Notes: generated by a model from the sequence alone, not told the origin. Shown: positions 24,451 to 34,118, numbered from the stretch's first letter. The stretch is 64,000 nucleotides of DNA from Kocuria sp. (GCF_030538595.1 NZ_JAUNTS010000011.1:60903-124902), one strand, 5' to 3'. Program-made: numbers and translations.

Positions 24451-24488
24451 GATGCAAATATAGCGCCATTGTGTGCAATGTTTGCATC
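24451..24488. promoter_or_regulatory. GATGCAAA...TTTGCATC inverted repeat upstream of the ABC gene
   Basis: GATGCAAA at 24451-24458 and TTTGCATC at 24481-24488 are exact complements separated by 22 bases, in an A+T-rich patch about 105-140 bases before the ABC gene start. Related words (GTTTGCAATC near 24400, TTGCACAC near 24429, GTGTGCAATG at 24471) surround it. The position and symmetry suggest a regulator site; the regulator is unknown. Confidence 0.35.
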
Positions 24489-24517
24489 AGCGGTCACAGC
24501 AGCGCAGTTCAGGACAG

Positions 24518-24615
24518 AACGACGCCGGCCCTCACCGTCCGCGCCGATGCTCCCGATGCCCCCGGTGAGTCCGGGGTAGGGAGGCCAAGGCAGGTGGGTG
24601 AGGGCCGGCGTCGTT
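24518..24615 (-). terminator. 19-bp perfect inverted repeat with 60-base loop, downstream of the BCCT gene
   Basis: AACGACGCCGGCCCTCACC at 24518-24536 and its exact complement at 24597-24615 enclose 60 G+C-rich bases. It begins about 20 bases beyond the BCCT stop and probably ends that transcript, though the loop is long for a simple terminator. Confidence 0.55.
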
Positions 24616-24635
24616 GATCACCGTCCGACCGCGGA

Positions 24636-26606
24636 CTACTCCGGGTTCTGCGTCCCGCGATTGCGGGGACGTCCCAGGTTGGGGCGCGGGAAGCCCGACC
24701 GGGTCCGGTTGATGCGGTAGTCAATGCGGCGATCAACGTAGGACTCGAACTCGGGGAACTCGGACAAGTTCCCGGTGATTTCCTCCGTGACCAGGGTGCG
24801 CATGCGGTTGATCTCCTCTTGGCGCACAATGCGGTCGCGGACGCGGACTTCAGCCACCAGGGCGCGCACGGTGGCAACGCACATGAGCAGCAGGATCACG
24901 CTGAACGGAAGTGCTGTGATCAGCGAACCCGCCTGCAGTGCGCCCAAACCACCGGCCAACAGCAGGCCGATCGCCAGGAAGCCCTCCAACGCGGCCCACA
25001 GAATGCGGGACCACACGGGGGGATTGGGGTGACCGCCAGAGGCCAGCATGTCCACCACCAGGGACCCGGAGTCGGAGGAGGTGATGAAGAAAACAGCCAC
25101 CAGGATGATGGCAATCACGGACAGGATCGAGCCCAGGGGCAGGCCGTCCAGAACCTGGAACAGCGCGGACTCCACAGAAACTGCACCGTCCTGCACCAAG
25201 TCGCCCTGACCGTAGAACTGACGGTAGAGGCCCATGCCACCCATCACGGAGAACCAGATGAAGCCCACGATGGTGGGGACCAGCAGCACGCCGGCCACAA
25301 ACTGGCGAATGGTGCGGCCCTTGGAAATGCGGGCAATGAACACACCCACGAACGGGGACCAGGCGATCCACCAGCCCCAGTAGAAGATCGTCCAGCCGGT
25401 GAACCAGCCCTGCGCGTCCTCACTGCGCTGATGCGCGCCAACATCAAAGGTCATCTGCATCAGATTGGCCAAGTACATGCCCAAGGACTCCACAAAGTTC
25501 TGGAGCAAGAACACGGTGGGGCCCAGCAGCAGAACGCTGATCAGCAGCAGACCGGCCATGGACAAGTTGATGTTGGACAACCACTTGATGCCCGCACCCA
25601 GGCCACTGACCACGGAGAGAGTGGCCAAGAACGTGATCACAACAATCAGGATCACCAGCAGTGTGTTGTCTGCGGTGTCCACCACACCCATGGCGATCAT
25701 GCCCGCAGAAATCTGCTGCACGCCCAAGCCCAGAGAGGTGGCCACACCGAACACGGTGCCAAAGATCGCCAGGACGTCAATGGCATCGCCCAGCCAGCCC
25801 TTGACCCGATCGCCGAACAGCGGTTCCAAGGCCCAGCGGATGGACACCGGACGCCCACGGCGGTGGATGGCGTAGGCCAGTGCCAGGCCGATCACGGCGT
25901 AAATGGACCAGGGATGCAGACCCCAGTGGACAAAGGTCTGGGCCATGGCAAGGCCCTGCATCTGAGCTTCATCCCCAACCCAGCCTGGTTTGGGGGACAC
26001 CGTGGCGTAAGTCAGCGGTTCACCCACACCGTAGAACACCAGACCAATGCCCATGCCTGCGGCAAAGAGCATGGAGAACCAGGAGAGCACGCCGAATTCG
26101 GGTTCCTCGTCATCGCGGCCCAGGCGGATATTGCCCAGCCGGGAGAACCCCAGGACCACGGTGAAGGCCACAAAGCCGCCGATGATCAGCATGTAGTACC
26201 AGCCCAGGTTGGAGACAATCCAGGACTGGGTGGTTTCAAAAACCTCGCCGGTGAAGTCCGGGGCCAAGACGCCCACCAGACCCACGGACAGAATCACGAT
26301 CATGGCCGGCCAGAACACCCGGGGGGCAACACCGAACTTGCCGATCTTCACGCCCTGCTGACGCAGCTTGGCGGTGATCTGGTCGTCGGTGTCCTCCGCC
26401 TGGATCTGCTCGGCTTCGGGAACGGCCAATTCTTGGTGGAGGGCAAATGAGCTGCCGTCAGCGGTCTCGTCGAACTGGCTTTCACCGGAGTTTCCGTCAA
26501 CCTGGGAGGAGCCAGCGTGTACGGAGGTGGCGGTGCCGGTGGAGTGTACGGCGTCGTTCGTGGCCGAGCCCTCCGCTGAGGGCGGTGATGCGTCGGAAGA
26601 AGACAT
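24636..26606 (-). CDS. BCCT-family betaine/choline/carnitine transporter
   Basis: A 656-residue inner-membrane carrier of the BCCT family (BetT, OpuD, BetP type). A hydrophilic N-terminus of about 85 residues (acidic, Ser-rich) precedes 12 hydrophobic segments and a basic cytosolic tail. The family signature is clear in FYWGWWIAWSPFVGVFIARIS, the tryptophan-rich substrate region, followed by KGRTIRQF. It probably imports compatible solutes driven by Na+ or H+; the exact solute is not readable. I chose ATG at 26606 (MSSSDAS) over an upstream in-frame ATG at 26669 because the extra residues are not BCCT-like; the ribosome site is weak. It diverges from lpdA. Confidence 0.88.
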   Translation of the reverse strand: MSSSDASPPSAEGSATNDAVHSTGTATSVHAGSSQVDGNSGESQFDETADGSSFALHQELAVPEAEQIQAEDTDDQITAKLRQQGVKIGKFGVAPRVFWPAMIVILSVGLVGVLAPDFTGEVFETTQSWIVSNLGWYYMLIIGGFVAFTVVLGFSRLGNIRLGRDDEEPEFGVLSWFSMLFAAGMGIGLVFYGVGEPLTYATVSPKPGWVGDEAQMQGLAMAQTFVHWGLHPWSIYAVIGLALAYAIHRRGRPVSIRWALEPLFGDRVKGWLGDAIDVLAIFGTVFGVATSLGLGVQQISAGMIAMGVVDTADNTLLVILIVVITFLATLSVVSGLGAGIKWLSNINLSMAGLLLISVLLLGPTVFLLQNFVESLGMYLANLMQMTFDVGAHQRSEDAQGWFTGWTIFYWGWWIAWSPFVGVFIARISKGRTIRQFVAGVLLVPTIVGFIWFSVMGGMGLYRQFYGQGDLVQDGAVSVESALFQVLDGLPLGSILSVIAIILVAVFFITSSDSGSLVVDMLASGGHPNPPVWSRILWAALEGFLAIGLLLAGGLGALQAGSLITALPFSVILLLMCVATVRALVAEVRVRDRIVRQEEINRMRTLVTEEITGNLSEFPEFESYVDRRIDYRINRTRSGFPRPNLGRPRNRGTQNPE

Positions 26607-26805
26607 GAGAATCCCATCTGAAGTAGAGGTGGACCTCACCACTGTGGTCAGACAGAAGCAGACTTTCAAGTTGATTTGTCAGATATTGATGGGAAATACC
26701 CAGGCGTTTGCTCTTGAAACGGGGATGTGGCAACGCTGCCAGGTGCGCCGGGCCTGGCCCAGGCAAGGGTCAACCGCTCTGTGGATTTTTTGACACAATG
26801 CAACC

Positions 26806-28233
26806 GTGAGTTCAGTCACCGAAAGCCTCAAAAAGAAAATTGTCATCATTGGAGCGGGCCCTGGTGGCTACGAAGCCGCACTGCATGCCCGGGGTCTGGG
26901 GGCGGAAGTCACCCTGATCGAACGTCAAGGCACAGGCGGTGCCGCAGTGCTGACGGATGTGGTGCCATCCAAAACCCTGATCGCTTCCGCAGACACCATT
27001 CACCGTTTCCATGAAGTGCGTGACCTGGGTGTTCACCTGGTGGGTGGGCCGCAGGACGGAACCGAGATCGAAGGTCTGGGTGCGGATCTGCAAACGATCA
27101 ACGCACGGTTGTTGCGCCTGGCCGCCACCCAGTCCCGGGACATTCGCCGCGGATTGGAGAAGGAAGGCGTGCAGGTGGTGGACGGCACCGGCTCCATCGC
27201 GGACCCCAACACCGTGCACGTGGTGGCCCAGGACGGCATGGAGTACGACCTCACCGCAGATGCCATATTGGTGGCCGTCGGTGCCCACCCGCGCACCCTG
27301 CCCAGTGCCCAGCCAGACGGTGAGCGCATCCTCACCTGGACCCAGGTCTACAGTATGGAGGAGATTCCCGAACACCTGGTGGTGGTGGGTTCCGGTGTGA
27401 CCGGTGCCGAGTTCGCCTCCGCTTACAACGGGCTGGGGGCCAAAGTCACCTTGGTTTCTTCCCGGGACCAGGTGCTCCCCGGCGAGGACTCTGACGCTGC
27501 GGAAGTGCTGGAGAACGTTTTTGAACGCCGTGGGCTCACCGTGGTCTCCCGCTCCCGCGCGGAGGCCGTGGAGCGCACCGACGACGGCGTTGTGGTGACC
27601 CTGTCCGGCGGACGCAAGATTGCGGCGTCGCACTGTTTGCTGGCTGTGGGTTCCGTGCCGAACACAGATGGTCTGGGTCTGGAGGAAGTGGGCGTCAAGT
27701 TAGAGGAATCCGGGCACATTGCCGTGGACCGTGTCTCCAGGACGTCGGTGCCCAGCATCTACGCAGCGGGGGACTGCACCGGTGTGCTGCCGCTGGCTTC
27801 CGTGGCCGCCATGCAGGGGCGCATTGCCATGGCCCACGTTCTGGGAGATGCCGTGAAGCCCTTGCGGACGGCAGTGGTGGCTTCCAACATTTTCACCTCT
27901 CCGGAGATCGCCTCCGTGGGCATCACCGAGCAGGCGATCAAGGACGGCACCTTTGCCGCGGACGTGATCAAACTGGATCTGGCCACCAACGCCCGAGCCA
28001 AGATGATGAAGGTGGAAGACGGCTTTGTGAAGCTGTTTGCCCGGAAGGGCCCCGGCACCATTGTGGGAGGCGTGGTGGTGGGCCCGCGTGCCTCCGAGTT
28101 GATCTTCGCCATCTCCGTGGCCGTGTCCAAGGGCCTGACGGTGGATGACTTCTCAGAGACGTTCACGGTGTACCCGTCCCTGTCCGGCTCCATCTCCGAG
28201 GCCGCGCGGAGGCTGCACCACTTGCAGAGCTGA
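26806..28233 (+). CDS. lpdA: LpdA-type NAD(P)H flavoprotein (quinone reductase), lipoamide dehydrogenase-like
   Basis: A 475-residue member of the pyridine nucleotide-disulfide oxidoreductase family. FAD site IVIIGAGPGGYEAALHARGLGAEVTLIE (first part), NAD site VVVGSGVTGAEFASAY, second FAD motif SIYAAGDCTGVLPLA and a C-terminal dimerisation domain. Where true lipoamide dehydrogenases have CxxxxC it reads GTGGAAVLTDVVPSK, so the redox disulfide is missing, as in Mycobacterium LpdA (Rv3303c), an NAD(P)H:quinone reductase. Start GTG at 26806: CACAAT lies six bases upstream and no ribosome site is seen, which suggests a leaderless message. In mycobacteria lpdA is likewise near punA and pmmB. Confidence 0.85.
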   Translation: MSSVTESLKKKIVIIGAGPGGYEAALHARGLGAEVTLIERQGTGGAAVLTDVVPSKTLIASADTIHRFHEVRDLGVHLVGGPQDGTEIEGLGADLQTINARLLRLAATQSRDIRRGLEKEGVQVVDGTGSIADPNTVHVVAQDGMEYDLTADAILVAVGAHPRTLPSAQPDGERILTWTQVYSMEEIPEHLVVVGSGVTGAEFASAYNGLGAKVTLVSSRDQVLPGEDSDAAEVLENVFERRGLTVVSRSRAEAVERTDDGVVVTLSGGRKIAASHCLLAVGSVPNTDGLGLEEVGVKLEESGHIAVDRVSRTSVPSIYAAGDCTGVLPLASVAAMQGRIAMAHVLGDAVKPLRTAVVASNIFTSPEIASVGITEQAIKDGTFAADVIKLDLATNARAKMMKVEDGFVKLFARKGPGTIVGGVVVGPRASELIFAISVAVSKGLTVDDFSETFTVYPSLSGSISEAARRLHHLQS

Positions 28234-28285
28234 CCGCTGGCTCCGGGCCGGTGGTGCTCAGTACCCTCATGCAGGCGCCTCTTCC

Positions 28286-28346
28286 GCCGAGTGCTCAAAT
28301 GTGTGGCCCTTGACTGATTCAGGAGCCACACAATTGAGCACTCGGC
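28286..28346. terminator. 22-bp hairpin between convergent lpdA and MHS transporter genes
   Basis: Arms at 28286-28307 and 28325-28346 match at 21 of 22 positions (GCCGAGTGCTCAA...). The loop is 17 bases. A partial further copy of the right arm, GCGCACTCGGC, lies about 30 bases downstream. It probably ends both transcripts. Confidence 0.7.
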
Positions 28347-28412
28347 CGTTTCACACCTTCAGGCGGCCTGCAACTGCGCACTCGGCACGGGGCAGAACAT
28401 CTCTGGCGGGTG

Positions 28413-29822
28413 CTACTTGTTGCCCACTTCCACCATGTCCACGTGGCGGGTCTCCGGGGAGAGCCACAAGGCCACAAAGGTGATCACGGCCGCCGCGGAG
28501 AGGTACATGCCCACGGCGGATACGCCATAGGAAGCGTTGAGCCACACCGCAGCGTAGGGGGTCAGGGCGGCACCCAGGATGGAGGCCACGTTGTAGGCAA
28601 TGCCAGAGCCCGTGTAGCGGACGTTGGTGGGGAACAACTCAGGCAGCACGGCGGACATGGACCCGAAGGTCAAGCCCATCAGCGCCATGCCTAGGCCCAG
28701 GAACACCACCAGGCGGACCATGCTCAGATCATCACCGGTACCCAAGTTCTCGGGGTTGATAAACCACCCGAACAGGAACCCGAACACCACAATGCCACCG
28801 GTGATCACCAACAGGGAGGAACGGCGGCCGTACTTGTCAGCCAACCACCCGGAGACCGGAATGGTGGCGGCGAAGAGCACCACGGCAATGAGCTGAACAA
28901 CCAGGAAGTTGCGGTAAGGAATCCCCAAACCACCCACTTCGCCTGAGCCAATGCCGTAGGACAGAATCCAGGCGGTCATCAGGTAGAACAGCACGTAGGT
29001 GGCCAGCATGATGAAAGTGCCCTGGATGATCTGCAGCCAAGAGGTCTTGAACACCTCGATGACGGGGGACTTCACCGGCTCGGAGCGCTCAACGGCGGTC
29101 TTGAAGACCGGTGTCTCCTCCAGGGAGAACCGGACATAGAGCCCCACCAGCACCATCACAATGGAGGCAATGAAGGGAATACGCCATCCCCAGACCAGGA
29201 AGGCGTGGCTGTCGCCGCTGTCGGCCAGGGTGGTGAAGCCCATGAGTACCGTCAGGATCAGGAAAAACCCGTTGGCAAGGATGAAACCGAACGGTGCACC
29301 CAGCTGCGGCCACATGGCCGCTCGGGCACGTTTGCCCTCTTCCGCGTACTCAGTGGCCAGCAGCGCAGCGCCGGACCATTCGCCGCCCAGTCCCAGACCC
29401 TGGCAGAAACGCAGGATGGTCAAGATGATGGGCGCCCACAACCCAATGGAGTAGTAGGTGGGCAGCAGGCCGATCAAAATGGTGGCAATACCCATGGTGA
29501 GCAAGGCGCCGATCAGGGTCACCTTTCGCCCCACGCGGTCGCCAAAATGCCCAAAGAGCACCGAACCAATCGGGCGGGCAATGAAAGCTGCGCCAAAGGT
29601 GGCCATGGAGGCCAGTAGCTTGGCTGTTTCATCCTCGCCCGTGAAGAACAGAGCGGGGAACACAGCCACGGCGGCGGTGGCGTAAACGTAGAAGTCGTAG
29701 AACTCAATGGTGGTGCCCACCAGGGAGGCCGCACGCACGCGATTACGCAGCGTCTTGGCCGTGGTGATGGGATCGGTGATTTCCGGTTCCGGGGACGTGG
29801 ACCGGCCAACACTTGTTGACAT
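28413..29822 (-). CDS. MHS-family (MFS) metabolite:proton symporter
   Basis: A 469-residue 12-helix carrier related to ProP, KgtP and ShiA. Family features: GTTIEFYDFYVYATAA in the first helix, FGAAFIARPIGSVLFGHFGDRVGRK (first part of the MFS loop signature), RFCQGLGLGGEWSGAALLATEY, and SGWLADKYGRRSS in the second half. Substrates in this family are small organic acids or osmolytes; none can be chosen here. ATG at 29822 has AGAGGAAG upstream. It stands alone between a convergent lpdA and the carboxylase gene. Confidence 0.87.
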   Translation of the reverse strand: MSTSVGRSTSPEPEITDPITTAKTLRNRVRAASLVGTTIEFYDFYVYATAAVAVFPALFFTGEDETAKLLASMATFGAAFIARPIGSVLFGHFGDRVGRKVTLIGALLTMGIATILIGLLPTYYSIGLWAPIILTILRFCQGLGLGGEWSGAALLATEYAEEGKRARAAMWPQLGAPFGFILANGFFLILTVLMGFTTLADSGDSHAFLVWGWRIPFIASIVMVLVGLYVRFSLEETPVFKTAVERSEPVKSPVIEVFKTSWLQIIQGTFIMLATYVLFYLMTAWILSYGIGSGEVGGLGIPYRNFLVVQLIAVVLFAATIPVSGWLADKYGRRSSLLVITGGIVVFGFLFGWFINPENLGTGDDLSMVRLVVFLGLGMALMGLTFGSMSAVLPELFPTNVRYTGSGIAYNVASILGAALTPYAAVWLNASYGVSAVGMYLSAAAVITFVALWLSPETRHVDMVEVGNK

Positions 29823-30068
29823 GGGCTTCCTCTGTGATCCGGGCGGTGGGGCCGCCGCTTGGGTGCTGCTGTGACACGTGGTCAGACCGCAGCGAATATC
29901 ACGGGGAGATTACACCTTGTGTCATATCCCGGGACAGCTGTCTCACTATGCGGTCACTATGTGGACGTCCCTCACCCCTCGCACCTCCGCCGTCGAATCG
30001 CCAGTTCTAGGTGTCCTGAACGCACCAGGAGCCGCAAAAATGCGCAGTCGGCGATACACGCGGGTACA
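29823..30068. other. Non-coding stretch upstream of the MHS transporter
   Basis: About 245 bases with no credible gene. It should contain the promoter of the MHS transporter on the minus strand. TCACTATG is repeated at 29943-29950 and 29954-29961, eleven bases apart, on one face of the helix; this could be a regulator site. I could not place a convincing -10/-35 pair. Confidence 0.5.
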
Positions 30069-30114
30069 ACGACGGCGGTGGGCCCGGTTCTGCAACCGGG
30101 CCCACCGCCGTCGT
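30069..30114. terminator. 21-bp perfect hairpin after the biotin carboxylase gene
   Basis: Arms at 30069-30089 and 30094-30114 (ACGACGGCGGTGGGCCCGG then TT, and exact complement) with the four-base loop CTGC. It starts 30 bases beyond the accA stop and is one of the strongest terminators in the window. Confidence 0.85.
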
Positions 30115-30143
30115 GACTCAGGAGGGGGATTCAGGACGCGTGA

Positions 30144-31949
30144 TCAGGCAATGGTGGCCAGGACCGCTCCGGCGGAGACGGTGTCCCCGGGGTTGAAGTC
30201 CAGCCCGGAGACGGTGCCGGCCTTGTGAGCCTTCAGGGGTTGTTCCATCTTCATGGCTTCGATGACCACGATGGTGTCTCCCTCCTCCACGGTGTCGCCG
30301 TTGTCCACGGCCAATTTCACAATGGTGCCCTGCATGGGGGAGGTGAGGTCATCGCCGGTGGCTTTGGTGCTTCCGCCACGCCCGGAACGTTCACGGCGTG
30401 GTTTGGTGGTGCCGGTGGAGGCCTTGGTGGAGCCCAAGACGGAGGCCGGGAGCACCACTTCCAGACGCTTTCCAGCCACCTCAACCACCACGCTGCGCCG
30501 CTCTTCCGGGTCAGCGGAGGACTCGGGTGTGCCGGCAAAGGGCGCGATCTCATTCTGGAACTCAGTCTCGATCCACCGGGTGTGCACGGTGAACGGTGCA
30601 CCATCTGCCGGGGCAAAGGCGGGATCAGCAACAACCGCGCGGTCGAACGGGACCACGGTGGCCATGCCCTCAATCTTCAGTTCGGCAAGGGCACGGCGGG
30701 AGCGGGCCAGGGCTTGATCACGGTTTGCGCCGGTCACAATGAGTTTGGCGATCATGGAATCAAAATTGCCGGACACGGTCTCGCCGGCTTCCACCCCGGA
30801 ATCCACGCGCACGCCGGGACCGGTGGGCAGGCGCAGCGTGGACAGCGTGCCCGGTGCCGGCATGAAATTGCGCCCGGGATCTTCCCCGTTGATGCGGAAC
30901 TCAATGGAGTGCCCACGAACTTCAGGGTCCGAATACCCAAGTTCCTCGCCGCGAGCCAAGCGGAACTGTTCGCGTACCAGGTCAATGCCGGTCACTTCCT
31001 CGGAGACAGGGTGTTCCACCTGAAGCCGAGTGTTGACCTCCAGGAAGGAAATGGTGCCGTCCGTACCCACCAGGAATTCGCAGGTACCGGCACCTTGGTA
31101 GCCGGCCTCCTGGAGGATTGCCTTGGAGGATTCGTAGAGGCGCTGATTTTGCTCGTCCGTCAGAAACGGTGCGGGAGCCTCCTCCACCAGTTTTTGGTTG
31201 CGGCGCTGCAAGGAGCAGTCACGGGTGGAGATCACGGCCACGTTGCCGTAGGCATCCGCCAAGCACTGGGTTTCCACATGGCGCGGGGCATCCAGGAAAC
31301 GTTCCACAAAGCATTCGCCGCGGCCAAAGGCAGCCGTTGCCTCCCGGACCGCAGATTCATAGAGCTCGGTGATGGCTTCATAATCGCGCACCACCTTGAT
31401 GCCGCGGCCACCGCCACCAAAGGCGGCCTTGATGGCGATTGGCAGTCCGTGCTCATCGGCAAAAGCAACCACTTCATCCGCCGATTCCACCGGCGCGGAT
31501 GTGCCAGGTACCCGCGGGGCATCCACTTTTTCCGCGATGCGGCGAGCAGCCACTTTGTCTCCCAGGGAGGCAATGGCGTGTGGAGGAGGGCCGATCCAGG
31601 TCAAACCTGCGTTGATCACAGCGGTGGCAAAGTCCGCGTTTTCGGAGAGGAAGCCGTAGCCGGGGTGCACGGCATCTGCGCCGGAGCGGGCAGCGGCATC
31701 CAAAATCTTGTCAATCACCAAATAGGAATCTGCAGCGGTGGTACCACCCAGCCCAAAGGCTTCATCCGCCATGCGTACGTGCATGGCATCCCGGTCAGGA
31801 TCGGCGTACACGGCCACGGAGGCAATGCCTTCGTCGCGGGCAGCACGGATGATCCGCACCGCGATCTCACCGCGATTGGCAATCAACACTTTCGACAGTC
31901 GCCGAAGCATGGGTGGGGTGGCGTTGGATGCCTGGTGGGCTCCGGTCAC
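30144..31949 (-). CDS. accA: Acyl-CoA carboxylase alpha subunit (biotin carboxylase + biotin carrier)
   Basis: A 601-residue biotin carboxylase fused to a biotin carboxyl carrier domain, the AccA3/PccA type of Actinobacteria. It carboxylates its own biotin with ATP and bicarbonate and hands the carboxyl to a beta subunit. N-terminal [25 protein letters not shown]-grasp loop [37 protein letters not shown] (first part), and the biotin-lysine motif EAMKMEQPL near the C-terminus. I chose GTG at 31949 because GAGGAG lies nine bases upstream; ATG at 31910, closer to the conserved core, has no ribosome site. The beta and epsilon subunits are 10 kb away at 42.3-44.1 kb, and birA, which attaches the biotin, at 44.7 kb. 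Confidence 0.93.
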   Translation of the reverse strand: MTGAHQASNATPPMLRRLSKVLIANRGEIAVRIIRAARDEGIASVAVYADPDRDAMHVRMADEAFGLGGTTAADSYLVIDKILDAAARSGADAVHPGYGFLSENADFATAVINAGLTWIGPPPHAIASLGDKVAARRIAEKVDAPRVPGTSAPVESADEVVAFADEHGLPIAIKAAFGGGGRGIKVVRDYEAITELYESAVREATAAFGRGECFVERFLDAPRHVETQCLADAYGNVAVISTRDCSLQRRNQKLVEEAPAPFLTDEQNQRLYESSKAILQEAGYQGAGTCEFLVGTDGTISFLEVNTRLQVEHPVSEEVTGIDLVREQFRLARGEELGYSDPEVRGHSIEFRINGEDPGRNFMPAPGTLSTLRLPTGPGVRVDSGVEAGETVSGNFDSMIAKLIVTGANRDQALARSRRALAELKIEGMATVVPFDRAVVADPAFAPADGAPFTVHTRWIETEFQNEIAPFAGTPESSADPEERRSVVVEVAGKRLEVVLPASVLGSTKASTGTTKPRRERSGRGGSTKATGDDLTSPMQGTIVKLAVDNGDTVEEGDTIVVIEAMKMEQPLKAHKAGTVSGLDFNPGDTVSAGAVLATIA

Positions 31950-32103
31950 GTGATTGATCTCCTCGTCCGCTTCGCAGTGCGCTTGACTGAACTCATGCGT
32001 CCAGCTGAACCACAGCACTGTATGGGGTGATGGGTCTCAGGCGCACGTCAACGCCCATTCGATCACACCGATGTGCGTAACTTCCTGTAGGACATCCACA
32101 AAC

Positions 32104-32880
32104 TCACCGCCCTGCACCGTAACGGCCCCACCACAGAGCCGCCTGCACCCTGGATGTGACCTGGAGCTTTGCCAGCACATGGGACACATGAGTTTTGACT
32201 GTTGATTCGGACACCACAAGTTCCTGAGCAATGTGGTGATTGGAGTAACCCTCCGCCAAGAGCCGCAGCACATCTTGTTCCCGCGGGGTCAGAGGATCAA
32301 TCAGATCAGGCGCCTCCGCGGCATGATGCCCAGGTTGGCCGGGATGGGTACCGCTGAGCGCGCTGTCCGACGACGACGCAGCCGCCGCACCTCCCGAGTC
32401 CGGAGCCGGTGGCGAATCCACCCCGGAGGTGCTGTGCTGGTCGGGTGTTGCGAGGGTGTCCGGGCGGCCCACGGCGCGTCTGATGACCGAACGCAGGACC
32501 TCCGGTGACAGCGCTGCATCTCCGTTGGCCACATCCCGAACGGCTTGCACAATGTCCTGCGGCTCCGCCGACTTGACCAAAAATCCATCTGCACCGGCTT
32601 CAAGTGCCGCCATGACATATTCATCCAGGGCAAAAGAGGTCAACATCATCACGGCTGCCCCGGTCTCCCGCAACGTGGAAATCACACCCAGCCCACTGCC
32701 CCCGGGCATACGGACATCAAGCAGCACCACGTCCGGTTGCTGCTGGCGGGCCAGGGTCACGGCTTCGGCGGCGGTGGAGGCCTCAGCCACCACCTGGCAC
32801 GGTGGTGATGCTGTTTCCAGAATCAGCCGTACTCCGGCTCGGATGGCCGCGTGGTCGTCGGCAAGAAGTATCCGGGTCAT
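32104..32880 (-). CDS. NarL/LuxR-family response regulator
   Basis: A 258-residue regulator. The receiver domain (residues 1-120) has the acidic pair in LLADDH, the phosphoacceptor Asp in VVLLDVRMPGGSG and the conserved Lys in FLVKSAEPQ. A long Ser/Ala/Pro-rich linker of about 60 residues leads to a LuxR-type helix-turn-helix (LTPREQDVLRLLAEGYSNHHIAQEL, then STVKTHVSHVLAKL). The unusually long linker sets it apart from most NarL proteins. ATG at 32880 overlaps the kinase stop (ATGA). Its targets are unknown; despite the family name nothing ties it to nitrate. Confidence 0.9.
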   Translation of the reverse strand: MTRILLADDHAAIRAGVRLILETASPPCQVVAEASTAAEAVTLARQQQPDVVLLDVRMPGGSGLGVISTLRETGAAVMMLTSFALDEYVMAALEAGADGFLVKSAEPQDIVQAVRDVANGDAALSPEVLRSVIRRAVGRPDTLATPDQHSTSGVDSPPAPDSGGAAAASSSDSALSGTHPGQPGHHAAEAPDLIDPLTPREQDVLRLLAEGYSNHHIAQELVVSESTVKTHVSHVLAKLQVTSRVQAALWWGRYGAGR

Positions 32881-34118
32881 GCCACTGCCTCCTGATAGGT
32901 GGGTGTGACCGCTGAAGCGGTCACCGGCCAGGTGGCTTCCACGCGCCATCGGGACCCGGTGGTGTCCAGGCCCGCGTGGAACCTGCCGTTGGTTTCCTGG
33001 GCGCGCAGCGCCATGGATTGCACACCCAACTGGGCGCCCGGAAGCTGTGAACCAGCCCCGTAGGCCGAGTCTGCGGTGAACACCACGGTGTCCTGCTCCT
33101 GCTGCAGGCGAACCTGAACGTCCCCGGGGGCGGCGTGTTTCAGGATGTTTGTCACGCTCTCCTGGGCTATCCGCACCACGGCTTCCGCCACATCCGGTGA
33201 GACACCGTCCAGGAGACGAGCAGCGTCTTGAACGGTGGTGACCTGAGCTTCCGGGAAGGAGGCGTGCAGCCGGGCCCGCAGTGTGCTCCAGGACTGCTGG
33301 TGGTCCAACTGCTGATGTTCACCGTCCAGACCGTGATCATCACGCAGGACATCAATCAGTCTGTGCATCTCCGCGAGGGCATCAACCGAAGCCGTGCGAA
33401 TCGAATCCAGAACTTTGTCCCGGGTCTCCGGATCTGCCGTGCGCATGCCATCTGTGCGCAGCACCGCTGTCTGCAGAGCCACAGCGGAGAGGTGACCGGC
33501 CACGCCGTCGTGAAGATTCTGGGCAATCCTGCGCCGCTGTTCCTGGACTTGGAGGGCGGTGCGGGCCTGCGCCAGTTCTTGTTCCCGGACGGCCAGTTGC
33601 CTTTGGGTGGCAGCAGCTTTCTCAGCTTCTGTACGCGCTTGCCGGTGGTGGCGGACCTCCCAGCCCCACAGCAGCGGCAGGATCAGCACCACGGCGGTTT
33701 GCAGTACCAACGCCAGCCAAAAATCCTGGAGTGCGGGCACGCTGACCGCCAGGAGCCCCACGGCTGTGGTGAGCATCAGACACAGCACCGTGGTGAACCG
33801 GGCCAAGGCACGGCTGCCGTAAAGAACGGCGCAGAGGATCGCCTCAAAGTGGAGGAACAACGCAGCGAGTTCACCGGAGAGCAGCAAAGCGGCCGTTGCA
33901 CCCAACCCCGCCACCAGCAGCACAAGGCCAGGCCGCTGCTTGCGCCACAGGGTGCTGATGGCTGCTGCCACCAGGAGAACCAGCGACAACCACCGCGCTT
34001 GGTCCCAACCCAGCTGTAGTTGCGGGGCCACGGACCAGTTCGGCAACCACAGCAGCACCACCAGCAGGACGTACAGTCCGGCTGATTGGTAGTCCAAACT
34101 CTGCCTGGTTGTGCTCAT
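32877..34118 (-). CDS. Sensor histidine kinase (HisKA_3 type)
   Basis: A 413-residue membrane kinase. About five or six hydrophobic segments fill residues 12-160, followed by a coiled-coil-like stretch (AEKAAATQRQLAVREQELAQ), the H-box RRRIAQNLHDGVAGHLSAVALQ with the phosphorylated His, and an ATPase domain (AEAVVRIAQESVTNILKHA; LGVQSMALRAQETNGRFHAG). Almost no extracellular loop is visible, so it may sense the membrane itself. Start: ATG at 34118 has TAGATT seven bases upstream and no ribosome site, consistent with leaderless translation; the frame is open 22 codons earlier. Coupled to the response regulator. Confidence 0.88.
   Translation of the reverse strand: MSTTRQSLDYQSAGLYVLLVVLLWLPNWSVAPQLQLGWDQARWLSLVLLVAAAISTLWRKQRPGLVLLVAGLGATAALLLSGELAALFLHFEAILCAVLYGSRALARFTTVLCLMLTTAVGLLAVSVPALQDFWLALVLQTAVVLILPLLWGWEVRHHRQARTEAEKAAATQRQLAVREQELAQARTALQVQEQRRRIAQNLHDGVAGHLSAVALQTAVLRTDGMRTADPETRDKVLDSIRTASVDALAEMHRLIDVLRDDHGLDGEHQQLDHQQSWSTLRARLHASFPEAQVTTVQDAARLLDGVSPDVAEAVVRIAQESVTNILKHAAPGDVQVRLQQEQDTVVFTADSAYGAGSQLPGAQLGVQSMALRAQETNGRFHAGLDTTGSRWRVEATWPVTASAVTPTYQEAVA

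Noticed and set aside
24819..26450. 543-codon open frame opposite the BCCT gene
   Set aside because: Antisense shadow rich in Gln, His and Gly; the BCCT protein on the other strand has clear motifs.
30225..32030. 601-codon open frame opposite the biotin carboxylase gene
   Set aside because: Antisense shadow; no family features.
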